A stretch of 64,000 nucleotides of DNA from Paraburkholderia nodosa DSM 21604. Lineage in GTDB: Bacteria > Pseudomonadota > Gammaproteobacteria > Burkholderiales > Burkholderiaceae. The stretch spans positions 1 through 64,000 of the forward strand of contig NZ_JAFA01000031.1 in NCBI RefSeq assembly GCF_000519185.1. The letters run 5' to 3'. Below the pieces are notes generated by a model that saw nothing but the letters and a program-made list of their open reading frames with translations, did no database searches and was not told the origin of the DNA. Positions 1-8,719 of this stretch are shown here, piece after piece; position 1 is the first letter of the stretch, and every line of letters begins with the position of its first letter. The position numbers were made by a program, and so were the translations under genes.

Positions 1-482
1 TGGTCGAATGCTGGCACGCCAATTCGAAGGGCTTCTATTCGCACTTCGACCCGACCGGCGCGCAGGACGACTTCAACCTGCGCGGCGCGGTCAAGACCGG
101 CGCGGACGGCAAGTACGAATTCCGTACGCTCATGCCGGTGGGCTACGGCTGCCCGCCGCAGGGCTCGACCCAGCGGCTGCTGGACGGCCTTGGCCGCCAC
201 GGCAACCGCCCGGCGCACGTGCACTTCTTCGTCACGGCCGATAACAGCCGCAAGCTCACCACGCAATTCAATATTGAAGGCGACCCGCTGATCTGGGACG
301 ACTTCGCCTACGCAACGCGCGAAGAGCTGATTCCGCACGTGGCGGAAAAGACCGGTGGCACCGCGCTCGGCCTGAAAGCCGATACGTACAAGGACATCGA
401 GTTCAACTTCACGCTCACGCCGCTGGTCCAGGGTAAGGACAACCAGCTCGTGCAACGCCCGCGCGCCGCAGCCGCGGCGTAA
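1..482 (+). CDS. catA: Catechol 1,2-dioxygenase, C-terminal part (cut by window edge)
   Basis: This intradiol dioxygenase opens the catechol ring to cis,cis-muconate, the step after benzoate dihydroxylation. The reading frame enters from the left edge (first full codon at base 3) and ends with TAA at 480-482. The visible part has the family signatures: WHANSKGFYSHFD, the iron-ligand tyrosine in GYGCPPQG, and two histidine ligands in HGNRPAHVHFF, followed by FAYATREELI. An alanine-rich tail ends the protein. It lies directly upstream of benABCD, so the pathway is contiguous. The N-terminal helical linker domain is outside the window. Chlorocatechol dioxygenase is less likely given the ben neighbours. 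Confidence 0.93.
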   Translation, partial: VECWHANSKGFYSHFDPTGAQDDFNLRGAVKTGADGKYEFRTLMPVGYGCPPQGSTQRLLDGLGRHGNRPAHVHFFVTADNSRKLTTQFNIEGDPLIWDDFAYATREELIPHVAEKTGGTALGLKADTYKDIEFNFTLTPLVQGKDNQLVQRPRAAAAA

Positions 483-494
483 CCGCCCCAGCAT

Positions 495-517
495 GGCGGC
501 GGCACGTTGCCGCCGCC
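495..517 (+). terminator. Strong hairpin between catA and benA
   Basis: A perfect 10-bp stem (GGCGGCGGCA pairing with TGCCGCCGCC, 3-nt loop) starts 12 bases after the catA stop. It is followed by CCCCGTTTC rather than a clean T-run, so it may be a weak terminator, an mRNA-stabilising end or a processing site separating catA from benABCD. Confidence 0.6.
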
Positions 518-596
518 CCCCGTTTCACCGCGATCATCATTCGACACCGATGCAGGAACTCCGTACCGCGTGTGGAGTATGCATAGGAGAGCTAAT

Positions 597-1967
597 ATGT
601 CAGCCATCATCGACAACGCCAGTGACCTGGATCACCTGCTGTCCACCGCCGTGCAGGACGACAAGCAAAACGGTGTGTTCCGTTGCCGCCGCGACATCTT
701 CACCAATACCGACCTGTTCGAACTGGAGATGAAATACATCTTCGAGAAGAACTGGGTCTACCTCGCGCACGAAAGCCAGATTCCCGAAAACAACGACTAC
801 TACACCACGTGGCTCGGTCGTCAGCCGGTGGTGATCACGCGCGACAAGACCGGTGCGCTGAACGCGGTGATCAACGCCTGTGCGCACAAAGGCGCCATGC
901 TGTGCCGGCGCAAGCATGGCAACAAGGGCAGCTTCACCTGTCCGTTCCACGGCTGGACGTTCTCCAACACCGGCAAGCTGCTCAAGGTGAAGGATGAAAA
1001 GACCACCGAATATCCCGTGCAATTCAACAAGCAGGGCTCGCATGACCTGAAAAAGGTCGCTCGCTTCGAGAACTATCGGGGCTTTCTGTTCGGCAGCCTC
1101 AACGCCGACGTGCAGCCGCTGGAAGACTACCTCGGCGAAGCGAAGATCATCATCGACCAGATCGTCGACCAGTCGCCGAACGGCCTCGAAGTGCTGCGCG
1201 GCAACTCCTCGTACGTCTACGACGGCAACTGGAAGATGCAGATGGAGAACGGCTGCGACGGCTACCACGTCAGCACCGTGCACTGGAATTACGCCGCCAC
1301 CATGGGGCGTCGCAAGGAAGACGGCACCCAGGCCGTGGACGCCAATAGCTGGAGCAAGTCGGTGGCCGGTGTCTACGGCTTCGACCACGGCCACATCCTG
1401 CTGTGGACCAACACGATGAACCCGGAGGTGCGGCCGGTCTACAAGCATCGCGACGAAATCAAGGCGCGCGTAGGTGAAGTGCAGGCCGATTTCATCGTCA
1501 ATCAGACGCGAAACTTGTGCGTCTACCCGAACGTGTTCCTGATGGACCAGTTCAGCACGCAGATTCGCGTGGTGCGCCCGATCAGCGTGGACAAGACCGA
1601 AGTGAACATCTTCTGCTTCGGGCCGAAGGGCGAGAGCGCCGAAGATCGTGCGACGCGCATTCGCCAGTACGAGGACTTCTTCAACGTGACGGGCATGGGC
1701 ACCGCCGACGACCTCGAAGAGTTCCGCGCCTGCCAGGCGGGTTACGCCGGCACCACGGCAATGTGGAACGATCTCTCGCGCGGCGCGCCGCTGTGGGTCG
1801 AAGGTGCGGACGACAACGCGAAGAAGATGGGCCTCAAGCCGGTCATTTCCGGCGAACGCAGCGAAGACGAAGGGTTGTTCGTGGTTCAGCACGAGTACTG
1901 GGTGCACGCCATGCGCGACGCCCTCAAGCAGGAACTGAATCACGAAAAAGCGGGAGCGCAGGCATGA
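597..1967 (+). CDS. benA: Benzoate 1,2-dioxygenase large (alpha) subunit
   Basis: Catalytic subunit of the three-component dioxygenase that converts benzoate to its 1,2-cis-dihydrodiol carboxylate. The N-terminal Rieske domain shows C-x-H-x17-C-x2-H (C95, H97, C115, H118), and the catalytic domain carries the DGYHVSTVH iron-binding motif. I chose ATG 597 because AGGAGA lies 6 bases upstream and the protein is then 456 residues, the usual length; an in-frame ATG at 507 has no such support. The stop overlaps the benB start (ATGA). Anthranilate dioxygenase is homologous, but the benD dehydrogenase two genes downstream points to benzoate, since the anthranilate product needs no dehydrogenase. Confidence 0.93.
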   Translation: MSAIIDNASDLDHLLSTAVQDDKQNGVFRCRRDIFTNTDLFELEMKYIFEKNWVYLAHESQIPENNDYYTTWLGRQPVVITRDKTGALNAVINACAHKGAMLCRRKHGNKGSFTCPFHGWTFSNTGKLLKVKDEKTTEYPVQFNKQGSHDLKKVARFENYRGFLFGSLNADVQPLEDYLGEAKIIIDQIVDQSPNGLEVLRGNSSYVYDGNWKMQMENGCDGYHVSTVHWNYAATMGRRKEDGTQAVDANSWSKSVAGVYGFDHGHILLWTNTMNPEVRPVYKHRDEIKARVGEVQADFIVNQTRNLCVYPNVFLMDQFSTQIRVVRPISVDKTEVNIFCFGPKGESAEDRATRIRQYEDFFNVTGMGTADDLEEFRACQAGYAGTTAMWNDLSRGAPLWVEGADDNAKKMGLKPVISGERSEDEGLFVVQHEYWVHAMRDALKQELNHEKAGAQA

Positions 1968-2452
1968 GCAACGATTACCAGAAAATCTGCGCCGCGCTGT
2001 ACCGCGAAGCGCGCCTGCTCGACGATCGCCAGTGGGAAGAATGGCTCGCCTGCTACGCAGAAGACGTCACCTACTGGATGCCCGCGTGGGACGACGATGA
2101 CCAGCTCACCGACGACCACGAATCGCAGATCTCGCTAATGTACTACCCGGATCGCGGCGGCCTCGAAGACCGCGTGTTTCGCATCAAGACCGAACGCAGC
2201 GGTGCATCGATGCCGGAGCCGCGCACGAGCCACAACGTCACGAACGTGGAAGTGCTGGCAGACCGCGGCGATGAAGTGGAGGTGCGCTACAACTTCCACA
2301 CGCTCAACCATCGCTACAGGGCCACGGATCATTTCTTCGGCACGATGTTCGTCACCTTGCGCAAGGCTGGCGACGGCTTCCTGATTGTCTACAAAAAGAT
2401 CGTGCTGAAGAACGACTACATCCGGCAGGTGCTCGACGTTTATCACGTGTGA
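1964..2452 (+). CDS. benB: Benzoate 1,2-dioxygenase small (beta) subunit
   Basis: Structural beta subunit of the (alpha-beta)3 ring hydroxylase. The 162-residue protein shows the family pattern: CAALYREARLLDDRQWEEWL at the N-terminus, a YWMPAWDDDD stretch, EDRVFRIKTERS, a TSHNVTNVEV segment, and KNDYIRQVLDVYHV at the C-terminus. Its ATG overlaps the benA stop by four bases, so the two subunits are translationally coupled. It is separated from benC by 52 bases that contain a new ribosome binding site. Confidence 0.93.
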   Translation: MSNDYQKICAALYREARLLDDRQWEEWLACYAEDVTYWMPAWDDDDQLTDDHESQISLMYYPDRGGLEDRVFRIKTERSGASMPEPRTSHNVTNVEVLADRGDEVEVRYNFHTLNHRYRATDHFFGTMFVTLRKAGDGFLIVYKKIVLKNDYIRQVLDVYHV

Positions 2453-2504
2453 AATCACGTTTGATATCGAGCTTCAGTTTCAACATGGGATAGAAGGAGA
2501 CACC

Positions 2505-3527
2505 ATGTCCAGCTACAAGATTGCACTCAATTTCGAAGACGGCGTCACGCGCTTCATCGAATGCAAGGCGGGCGAGAAGGTCCTCGACGCGGCCTTTCGC
2601 GCACGCATCAACTTGCCGATGGATTGCTCGGACGGCGTGTGCGGCACCTGCAAGTGCCGCGCGGAAAGCGGCAGCTACGACCTGGGCGAAGACTATATCG
2701 AGGACGCGCTGACCGAAGACGAAAAGGACAGCGGTCTCGTGCTCACCTGCCAGATGGTGCCGGAAAGCGATTGCGTAATCGCGATTCCCGCGTCGTCCAC
2801 GGTCTGCAAGACAGGGCAGAGCAAGTTTGCGGCCACGGTGGCGAAGGTCGAGCAGCACAACGATGCCGCGGTCGTGCTCGAGCTGGACGTCGACGCAGCG
2901 GGTCCCGTGTTCCTGCCGGGACAGTACGTCAACATCGACGTGCCGGGCAGTGGCCAGCATCGTTCGTATTCCTTCTCTTGCGCGCCGGGCGAATCGAAAA
3001 TCAGCTTCCTGATCAAGAAGATTCCGGGCGGCGTGATGAGCACGTGGCTCGAAGCCGCGCAAGCGGGCACGACGCTCGAATTGACGGGGCCGCTCGGCAG
3101 CTTCTATCTGCGCGACGTGCAGCGGCCGCTGCTGTTCCTCGCGGGCGGCACGGGTCTGGCGCCGTTCCTCTCGATGCTGGAAGTGCTCGCGCGCACCAAC
3201 GCGCAACAGCAGGTGCACCTGATTTACGGCGTGACGCGCGACCTCGACCTGGTGCTGGTCGAAGCCATCGAAGCCTACGCGGCGAAGCTGCCGAACTTCA
3301 GCTTCGCTACCGTGATCGCCGACGCGGATTCGAATCATCCGCGTAAAGGCTGGGTCACGCAGCATATTCCCGCCGACGCCCTGAACGACGGCGACGTCGA
3401 CGTGTATCTGTGCGGGCCGCCGCCGATGGTGGACGCCGTGCGCAAGTATTTCGACGACGAAGGCGTGAAGCCCAACAGCTTCCACTACGAGAAGTTCACC
3501 CCCAACGTAGTCCCGAAGGCGGCATGA
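2505..3527 (+). CDS. benC: Benzoate dioxygenase electron-transfer component (ferredoxin reductase)
   Basis: Passes electrons from NADH through FAD and a plant-type [2Fe-2S] cluster to the BenAB oxygenase. The N-terminal ferredoxin domain has cysteines C41, C46, C49 and C82. It is followed by an FAD-binding barrel with HRSYSFSC and an NAD-binding domain with LFLAGGTGLAPFLSML and CGPPPMVDAV. At 340 residues the length is normal. AAGGAG sits 7 bases before the ATG. The stop overlaps the benD start by 4 bases, indicating one polycistronic message. Confidence 0.94.
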   Translation: MSSYKIALNFEDGVTRFIECKAGEKVLDAAFRARINLPMDCSDGVCGTCKCRAESGSYDLGEDYIEDALTEDEKDSGLVLTCQMVPESDCVIAIPASSTVCKTGQSKFAATVAKVEQHNDAAVVLELDVDAAGPVFLPGQYVNIDVPGSGQHRSYSFSCAPGESKISFLIKKIPGGVMSTWLEAAQAGTTLELTGPLGSFYLRDVQRPLLFLAGGTGLAPFLSMLEVLARTNAQQQVHLIYGVTRDLDLVLVEAIEAYAAKLPNFSFATVIADADSNHPRKGWVTQHIPADALNDGDVDVYLCGPPPMVDAVRKYFDDEGVKPNSFHYEKFTPNVVPKAA

Positions 3528-4300
3528 TCATGCAACGATTCGCAGGCAAGGTCGTCGTCGTCACCGGGGCGGCGCAGGGAATTGGCCGCGGCGTGGCGCT
3601 GCGGGCGGCGGCCGAAGGCGGCAAGGTGGTATTCGTCGATCGCGCGGATTTCGTCGCCGAAGTCGCGGCCGAGGCGCAGGGCGCGGAAACGGCGGGATTC
3701 GTCGCCGACCTCGAAACGTATGAAGGCGCGCAAGCGGCAATGGAGTTCGCCGCGCAAAAGTTTGGCGGCATCGACATTCTCATCAACGGCGTGGGCGGTG
3801 CCATCCGCATGCGGCCGTACGCGGAATTCGAGCCGGCGCAGATCGATGCGGAAATCCGCCGCTCGCTCATGCCCACGCTATACACGTGCCATGCCGTGCT
3901 GCCGCATTTGCTCGAGCGCGGGCGCGGCACCATCGTCAACGTTTCGTCGAACGCCACGCGCGGCATTCGCCGTGTGCCCTATTCGGCGGCGAAGGGCGGT
4001 GTGAATGCGATGACGCAATCGCTGGCCATGGAATACGCGGAGCACAATATCCGCGTGGTCGCCACGGCGCCGGGCGGCACCGAAGCGCCGCCGCGCCGCA
4101 TTCCACGCAATGCCGCGGGTGACAGCGAGCAGGAAAAGGCGTGGATGGGCGAGGCGGTGCGGCAGGTCACCGAATCGACCTTCTTCAAGCGCTACGGCAC
4201 CCTCGACGAGCAGGTCGCGCCTATCCTGTTTCTCGCTTCCGACGAGGCGAGCTATATCACCGGCTCGATCTTGCCGGTCGCCGGCGGGGACACGGGCTGA
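3524..4300 (+). CDS. benD: Benzoate dihydrodiol (1,6-dihydroxycyclohexadiene-carboxylate) dehydrogenase
   Basis: Short-chain dehydrogenase that oxidises and decarboxylates the benzoate cis-diol to catechol, feeding CatA upstream. The NAD-binding TGAAQGIGRG motif lies near the N-terminus, NGVGG in the middle, and the catalytic Ser and Y-x3-K appear as NVSSNA and YSAAKGG. The end has the SDR substrate-domain pattern DEASYITGS. Two in-frame starts exist, ATG 3524 (overlapping the benC stop) and ATG 3530; I took 3524. About 258 residues, as expected. Last gene of the ben operon on this evidence. Confidence 0.92.
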   Translation: MIMQRFAGKVVVVTGAAQGIGRGVALRAAAEGGKVVFVDRADFVAEVAAEAQGAETAGFVADLETYEGAQAAMEFAAQKFGGIDILINGVGGAIRMRPYAEFEPAQIDAEIRRSLMPTLYTCHAVLPHLLERGRGTIVNVSSNATRGIRRVPYSAAKGGVNAMTQSLAMEYAEHNIRVVATAPGGTEAPPRRIPRNAAGDSEQEKAWMGEAVRQVTESTFFKRYGTLDEQVAPILFLASDEASYITGSILPVAGGDTG

Positions 4301-4385
4301 GCGACGAACGCATGGGGGCGGCGGGCGCGCACAGGCGGGCGGGGTGTTATGCTCGAAAGACCCCGATTTCCGTCGCGCGCTCTCC

Positions 4386-5120
4386 ATGAACTTCGATCCC
4401 GCTGTCGTCAAAGCCTTCGCGCCCACGGGCACGTTGCGCGCCTCCATCAACCTCGGCAATCCGATACTCGCGAATCGCGATGCGGCGTCGGGCGAACCGT
4501 TCGGCGTTTCCGTCGATCTCGCGCGTGCTTTCGCGCAGCATTTGGACGTGCCGCTCGAACTTGTCGTATTCGACGCAGCGGGCAAGTCCGTCGAAGCCGT
4601 GAGCGACGAACGCGCGGACTTCGGCTTCTTTGCCGTCGATCCGAAGCGAGGCGAGACGATCGCGTTCACCGCGCCTTATGTATTGATCGAAGGTTTCTAT
4701 CTGGTTCGCAACGATTCTCCGGTGCGCACCAATGCCGACGTCGACCAACCGCATAACCGCGTGGCCGTGGGCAACGGCAGTGCGTACGATCTCTTTCTCA
4801 CGCGCGAATTGAAGCAGGCGCAAATCGTGCGCGCACCGACTTCGCCCACCGTCGTGCAAACCTTCCTCGAACAAGGGCTCGAAGTGGCCGCGGGCGTGAA
4901 GCAGCAAATCGAAGCCGACGCTGCGAAGGCTGGCGGCTTGCGCCTGCTCGACGAGCGCTTCATGGTGATTCGCCAGGCCATGGGCGTCGCGAAGCGCCGT
5001 GGTCCCCAGGCCGCCGCCGCGCTTGGCGCGTTCGTCGAAACGATGAAGGCCTCGGGATTCGTCGCAGAGGCATTGGAGCGCCACGCAATAGCGGGCGCAT
5101 CGGTTGCGCCAGCTGCTTAA
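4386..5120 (+). CDS. Family-3 solute-binding protein without a signal peptide
   Basis: A 244-residue protein with the bilobed periplasmic amino-acid-binding fold (SBP_bac_3): GTLRASINLGNP, GVSVDLARAFAQHL, ADFGFFAVDPKR, IAFTAPYVLIEG and VAVGNGSAYDLFL. The first residues (MNFDPAVVKAFAP) are polar and no earlier start gives a secretion signal, so it is probably cytoplasmic or uses an unrecognised route. No permease or ATPase gene is adjacent. It follows benD by 85 bases and may be an enzyme-like or sensing derivative of the fold. Its ligand is unknown. The start is the first sensible ATG, and no strong ribosome binding site is visible. Confidence 0.75.
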   Translation: MNFDPAVVKAFAPTGTLRASINLGNPILANRDAASGEPFGVSVDLARAFAQHLDVPLELVVFDAAGKSVEAVSDERADFGFFAVDPKRGETIAFTAPYVLIEGFYLVRNDSPVRTNADVDQPHNRVAVGNGSAYDLFLTRELKQAQIVRAPTSPTVVQTFLEQGLEVAAGVKQQIEADAAKAGGLRLLDERFMVIRQAMGVAKRRGPQAAAALGAFVETMKASGFVAEALERHAIAGASVAPAA

Positions 5121-5607
5121 ACGAATCACGTCAGGCAAAAAAAGAGAGCGCATTAAAAGAACCATCAACACGCTCCGAGGGCCGATTGCCTCATGGATTC
5201 TCAATGTAGATAATCGGCCTTTCTCGCCGGCTTTAATGCACCACTCCGAAAGCATTGTGTAATTTGTCCGGCGATATTCATGCCCGCATATTCCTCGACG
5301 CGCGTCGAGCCTTGCCGGGCGCGGTTGTGCCATCGACGCCACGTCGCTCGAATTTCAACACCATTTTTATTTTCGACACCCTATGATGCGGGTGTTCGAT
5401 TCGCACCGCACTCACCGCACGATTCCCATTTTTCCATTGCATTTTCAACACCGATGAATTGCGTAATTCGCAATAATCGTCGGCGGATAGCTTTTTGCTT
5501 TTGAATCTGCACCGAAATGGAATCGACGCCTATGAGATTGCACGTCGATGGTGCCGGTTGCCTGAATTCGATGCATTGACCCACCGCCCAATCCGGAGCT
5601 TGAAAAC
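5121..5607 (+). other. Intergenic region upstream of the first porin
   Basis: No gene is supported in these 487 bases. The region holds a terminator-like inverted repeat (5180-5223), two copies of TTTCAACACC (5353-5362 and 5443-5452) that match the half-site of the MarR operator at 6900, and a short palindrome ATTGCG-N5-CGCAAT (5458-5474). It is more AT-rich than its surroundings and probably contains the porin promoter. Confidence 0.5.
5180..5223 (+). terminator. Possible terminator after the solute-binding protein gene
   Basis: GGCCGATT (5180-5187) can pair with AATCGGCC (5212-5219) across a 24-base loop and is followed by TTTCT. The loop is long, so this is a weak call. Confidence 0.35.
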
Positions 5608-6768
5608 ATGAAAAAATCGCTACTCGCCGCGGCACTCCTGAGCGCCTTTGCTATTTCGGCGCACGCGCAAAGCAGCGTGACCCTTTACGGCCTGATCGAT
5701 ACCGGTCTCGTCTACACGAACAACCAGTTCGGCCATAGCAACTGGCAGCTGAACAGCAGCTCCACGCAGAACACGGTGTTCGGCCTCAAGGGTTCGGAAG
5801 ATCTGGGCGGCGGTCTGCATGCAATCTTCAAGCTCGAACAAGGTTTCCTGCTCAACAACGGCGCGCAGGCGTTCTCGGGTCTCGGCTTTGGTTCGCAGGC
5901 GTGGGTGGGCCTGCAAAGCGACCCGTACGGCACGCTGACGTTCGGCCGCCAGTTCGACGTGATGAACGACCTCGTGGGCCCGCTCACGGCGGAATTCAAC
6001 ACGTGGGGCGGCAGCCTCGCGGCCCACCCGTTCGAGAACGACAACCTCGCCGCGAACTCGGTGGTCATCAACAACTCCGTCAAGTACGCGAGCCCGACCT
6101 GGTACGGCGTGACGTTCGAGACGATGTACTCGTTCAGCAACAAGGCCGGCGACTTCGCGAACAACCGCTCGTACGGCTTCGCCGTTTCGTATACCCAGGG
6201 CCCGCTGAACCTTGCAGCAGGCTACCTGCAGTTCAACAACGCGGGCAACAGCAGCGGCGCGGTGACCTCCAGCGACACGAGCGCGAACTTCCTGGCGGAG
6301 CGTCAGCGCGTCTGGTCGCTCGGCGGCAACTACACGTATGGCCCGGCTACGGTGGGCCTGGTCTGGAGCCATTCGCAGATCGACAACGCCGCCGGCGTCT
6401 ACTCGTTCGGCACGGGCACCTATCTTGGCTCGAACGACGACTCCGCCGGCTCGCTCGCCGGTTCGCTGCGCCTCGACAATTTCGAAGCGAACGTGAAATA
6501 CGCGCTCACGCCGGCATGGAGCGTTTCGGGTGCGTACACGTACACGCACGGCGCCTACAACGGCACGAACCCGGGCTGGAACACGGCAATGCTGCAGACG
6601 GATTACGCCGTCAGCAAGCGCACCGACTTCTACCTCGAAGGCGTGTACCAGAACGTGCACGGCGCACCGGAAGGCTCCGTGCTTTCGCACGCCATGATCA
6701 ACACGCTTTCGCCTTCGTCGACCGATACGCAGGTCGCCGTGACGGTGGGCATGCGTCACGCGTTCTAA
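5608..6768 (+). CDS. Gram-negative outer-membrane porin (trimeric, 16-strand type)
   Basis: A 386-residue porin of the betaproteobacterial OmpC-like family. It starts with a signal peptide (MKKSLLAAALLSAFAISAHA) followed by the hallmark QSSVTLYGLIDTGLVY, then FGLKGSEDLGGGLHAIFKLE, a constriction-loop region, TLTFGRQFD, and ends with VGMRHAF, whose terminal phenylalanine is the outer-membrane assembly signal. Its position between the ben operon and a MarR-amidohydrolase pair suggests uptake of an aromatic acid or its conjugate, but specificity cannot be read from the sequence. Two hairpins follow the stop codon. Confidence 0.93.
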   Translation: MKKSLLAAALLSAFAISAHAQSSVTLYGLIDTGLVYTNNQFGHSNWQLNSSSTQNTVFGLKGSEDLGGGLHAIFKLEQGFLLNNGAQAFSGLGFGSQAWVGLQSDPYGTLTFGRQFDVMNDLVGPLTAEFNTWGGSLAAHPFENDNLAANSVVINNSVKYASPTWYGVTFETMYSFSNKAGDFANNRSYGFAVSYTQGPLNLAAGYLQFNNAGNSSGAVTSSDTSANFLAERQRVWSLGGNYTYGPATVGLVWSHSQIDNAAGVYSFGTGTYLGSNDDSAGSLAGSLRLDNFEANVKYALTPAWSVSGAYTYTHGAYNGTNPGWNTAMLQTDYAVSKRTDFYLEGVYQNVHGAPEGSVLSHAMINTLSPSSTDTQVAVTVGMRHAF

Positions 6769-6787
6769 GTCGATTCAGCGATGACTT

Positions 6788-6862
6788 CGGCGGGGCATCT
6801 GTCCCCGCCGGACGTTTCCCTCTGCGCGGCGGGCTTCCTCTCGAACGGGGGCCCGCCGCGTT
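6788..6862 (+). terminator. Tandem hairpins after the porin gene
   Basis: The first stem pairs CGGCGGGG (6788-6795) with CCCCGCCG (6803-6810) and is followed by a short TTT. The second pairs CGCGGCGGGC (6825-6834) with GCCCGCCGCG (6851-6860), followed by TTG. Together they probably end porin transcription before the MarR promoter. Confidence 0.65.
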
Positions 6863-6899
6863 GTCATATCTGCGCCCGCTTTGTTCCCCCCTGAGCCAG

Positions 6900-6931
6900 A
6901 TAGTTGAAATTTTCAACTATTTGACTATACT
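6900..6931 (+). promoter_or_regulatory. MarR-gene promoter with perfect palindromic operator
   Basis: ATAGTTGAAA (6900-6909) and its exact reverse complement TTTCAACTAT (6911-6920) flank one T, giving a 21-bp palindrome. The left arm supplies a -35 box TTGAAA (6904-6909), and TATACT (6926-6931) makes a good -10 at 16-bp spacing. A repressor bound here would block the promoter of the MarR gene 35 bases downstream, so autorepression is expected. Confidence 0.8.
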
Positions 6932-6965
6932 GGCGTCCAGCTAGCATACGGATGGGAGCACGCAT

Positions 6966-7394
6966 TTGTATTCGGATTTCCTCACCTTCAGGCTCGATCA
7001 AACGAGCGCGCTGCTGATGGATCGCGCCAACGCGGTCTACCGCGAGCGCTGGGATCTCGACGTGCGTGCCATGCGCGTGCTGCGTATCATCCGCGCCGAG
7101 CCGGGCATCACGCCCAAGGCTGTATCGCAGCGCGCGCTGATCGAAAAAACGCTGCTTTCCAAAACGCTCGGCGAACTCGAATCGCGTGGCCTGATCGGCC
7201 GCGGCACGCATGCGCAGGATCGGCGCAGCGTCGTGCTGCGCGTCACGCCCGAGGGCATGAAAGTGGCGAATGCCTCGGAAAAAGCCGGCTCGAAGCTCGA
7301 AGCCGAACTCGCTGCCGTGCTCACCGATCACGAGCGCAAGACGCTCGACCAGTTGCTCGCCAAGCTTGCGCAGAGCCTGATCGACGGTGATTGA
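6966..7394 (+). CDS. MarR-family transcriptional regulator
   Basis: A 142-residue winged-helix regulator. The helix-turn-helix spans roughly residues 45-75 (GITPKAVSQRALIEKTLLSKTL), followed by the wing with the family motif DRRSVVLRVTPEG. The best start is TTG 6966, with a GGGAG stretch just upstream; the first in-frame ATG (7017) would remove part of the dimerisation helix. A perfect palindrome covers its promoter, as expected for a ligand-released repressor. The amidohydrolase gene starts 56 bases downstream on the same strand, so the regulator probably controls that gene, itself and perhaps the upstream porin. Aromatic acids are common MarR ligands, which fits the ben neighbourhood. Confidence 0.88.
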   Translation: MYSDFLTFRLDQTSALLMDRANAVYRERWDLDVRAMRVLRIIRAEPGITPKAVSQRALIEKTLLSKTLGELESRGLIGRGTHAQDRRSVVLRVTPEGMKVANASEKAGSKLEAELAAVLTDHERKTLDQLLAKLAQSLIDGD

Positions 7395-7450
7395 GATCGC
7401 GGCGCGCACGCCGCACATTGCACAATGAAATACGCATGAAGGAGTTGTCC

Positions 7451-8719
7451 ATGCCGAATCTGGTCGAAACCGTGGCGCCCGCCATTGGCGCGCTGCTGCC
7501 CGAACTCGAAGCGCTCTACAAGGATCTGCACCAGCATCCAGAACTCTCGATGCAGGAGTTCCGCACGGCGGCGCTCGTGGCTCAGCGCATGGAAAAGCTC
7601 GGTTACGAAGTCTCACGCGAAGTGGGCGTGACGGGCGTCGTGGCCCTGCTGCGCAACGGCGAGGGCCCGGTCGTGATGCTGCGCGCCGACATGGATGCGC
7701 TGCCCATGGCCGAGGCCACCGGCCTGCCGTATGCGAGCACCGTGACCGCAAAAGACGAGGAGGGCGTGCAGGTGGGCGTGGCGCACTCGTGCGGGCACGA
7801 CCTGCACGTGACATGGCTCCTTGGCGTGGCGCAGTTGATGGCGGCGCATCGCGACGCGTGGAGCGGCACGCTGCTTGCCGTGTTCCAGCCCGGCGAGGAA
7901 GTGGGGCGCGGCGCGCGCAGCATGATGGACGACGGCATGATCGAGCGCTTTCCGAAGCCCGACGTGATCCTCGGCCAGCACGTGATGGTGGGCCCGGCGG
8001 GCACCGTGGGCTATCGCAGCGGCACGATACTCTCGGCCGGCGACAGCCTCAAGGTGAAGCTGTTCGGCCGCGGTTCGCACGGCTCGCAGCCGCAAACCTC
8101 GATCGACCCGGTGATCATGGCGGCTTCCACCACGCTGCGCCTGCAGACGATCGTCTCGCGCGAAATCTCGCCGCGCGAGACCGCCGTGCTTACGGTGGGC
8201 TCGCTGCAAGCGGGCACGAAGGAAAACATCATCCCCGACGACGCCACGCTCAAACTCAACATGCGCACCTTCGACGACGACGTGCGCGAGTACATGCTGG
8301 GCGCGATCCGCCGCATCTGTTGCGCCGAATGCGCGGCCTCGAATGCGCCGCGCGAGCCGGAATTCACGACGCTGTCGAGCTACCCGCGCACGGTGAACGA
8401 CGACGCCACCACGGCGCGCCTGCGCAAGGCTTTCGAAGCATGGTTCGGCGCGCGCGCCTACGAAACGCAGCCGGCCGCCGCCAGCGAGGACTTCAGCGTG
8501 TTCGGCCGCGAATGGGGCGTGCCGTACGCGTTCTGGTTCGTGGGTAGCACCGACCCCGGGGTCTACGCGCAAGCCAGGGCTGCGAAGAAGCTCAACGAAA
8601 TCCCGAGCAACCACTCACCGAAGTTCGCACCGGTGCTCGACCCCACCTTGCGCACCGGCCTCGAAGCGATGCTGTGCGCGGCCGCCGCGTGGCTTGGCCG
8701 CGAAAGCGAGGCGGCGTGA
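7451..8719 (+). CDS. M20D-family amidohydrolase (hippurate hydrolase-like)
   Basis: A 422-residue metal-dependent amidase that removes acyl groups from amino acids. Metal and catalytic residues are visible: SCGHDLH (C114, H116), PGEE (E149, E150), GQH (H177), and a C-terminal SEDFSVFG motif. I chose ATG 7451 because AAGGAG lies 6 bases upstream; an earlier in-frame start has none. It follows the MarR gene and its stop overlaps the next gene (GTGA). The family includes HipO, which splits hippurate into benzoate and glycine. With benABCD 3 kb away that is the most attractive substrate, but N-acetyl or indole-3-acetyl amino acids remain possible. Confidence 0.88.
   Translation: MPNLVETVAPAIGALLPELEALYKDLHQHPELSMQEFRTAALVAQRMEKLGYEVSREVGVTGVVALLRNGEGPVVMLRADMDALPMAEATGLPYASTVTAKDEEGVQVGVAHSCGHDLHVTWLLGVAQLMAAHRDAWSGTLLAVFQPGEEVGRGARSMMDDGMIERFPKPDVILGQHVMVGPAGTVGYRSGTILSAGDSLKVKLFGRGSHGSQPQTSIDPVIMAASTTLRLQTIVSREISPRETAVLTVGSLQAGTKENIIPDDATLKLNMRTFDDDVREYMLGAIRRICCAECAASNAPREPEFTTLSSYPRTVNDDATTARLRKAFEAWFGARAYETQPAAASEDFSVFGREWGVPYAFWFVGSTDPGVYAQARAAKKLNEIPSNHSPKFAPVLDPTLRTGLEAMLCAAAAWLGRESEAA

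Noticed and set aside
507..596. N-terminal extension of benA from an upstream ATG
   Set aside because: It overlaps the catA-benA hairpin and lacks a ribosome binding site; ATG 597 fits family length.
600..1943. 447-codon open frame antisense to benA
   Set aside because: It is the shadow of benA in a high-GC gene. It lacks a ribosome binding site and any family motif.
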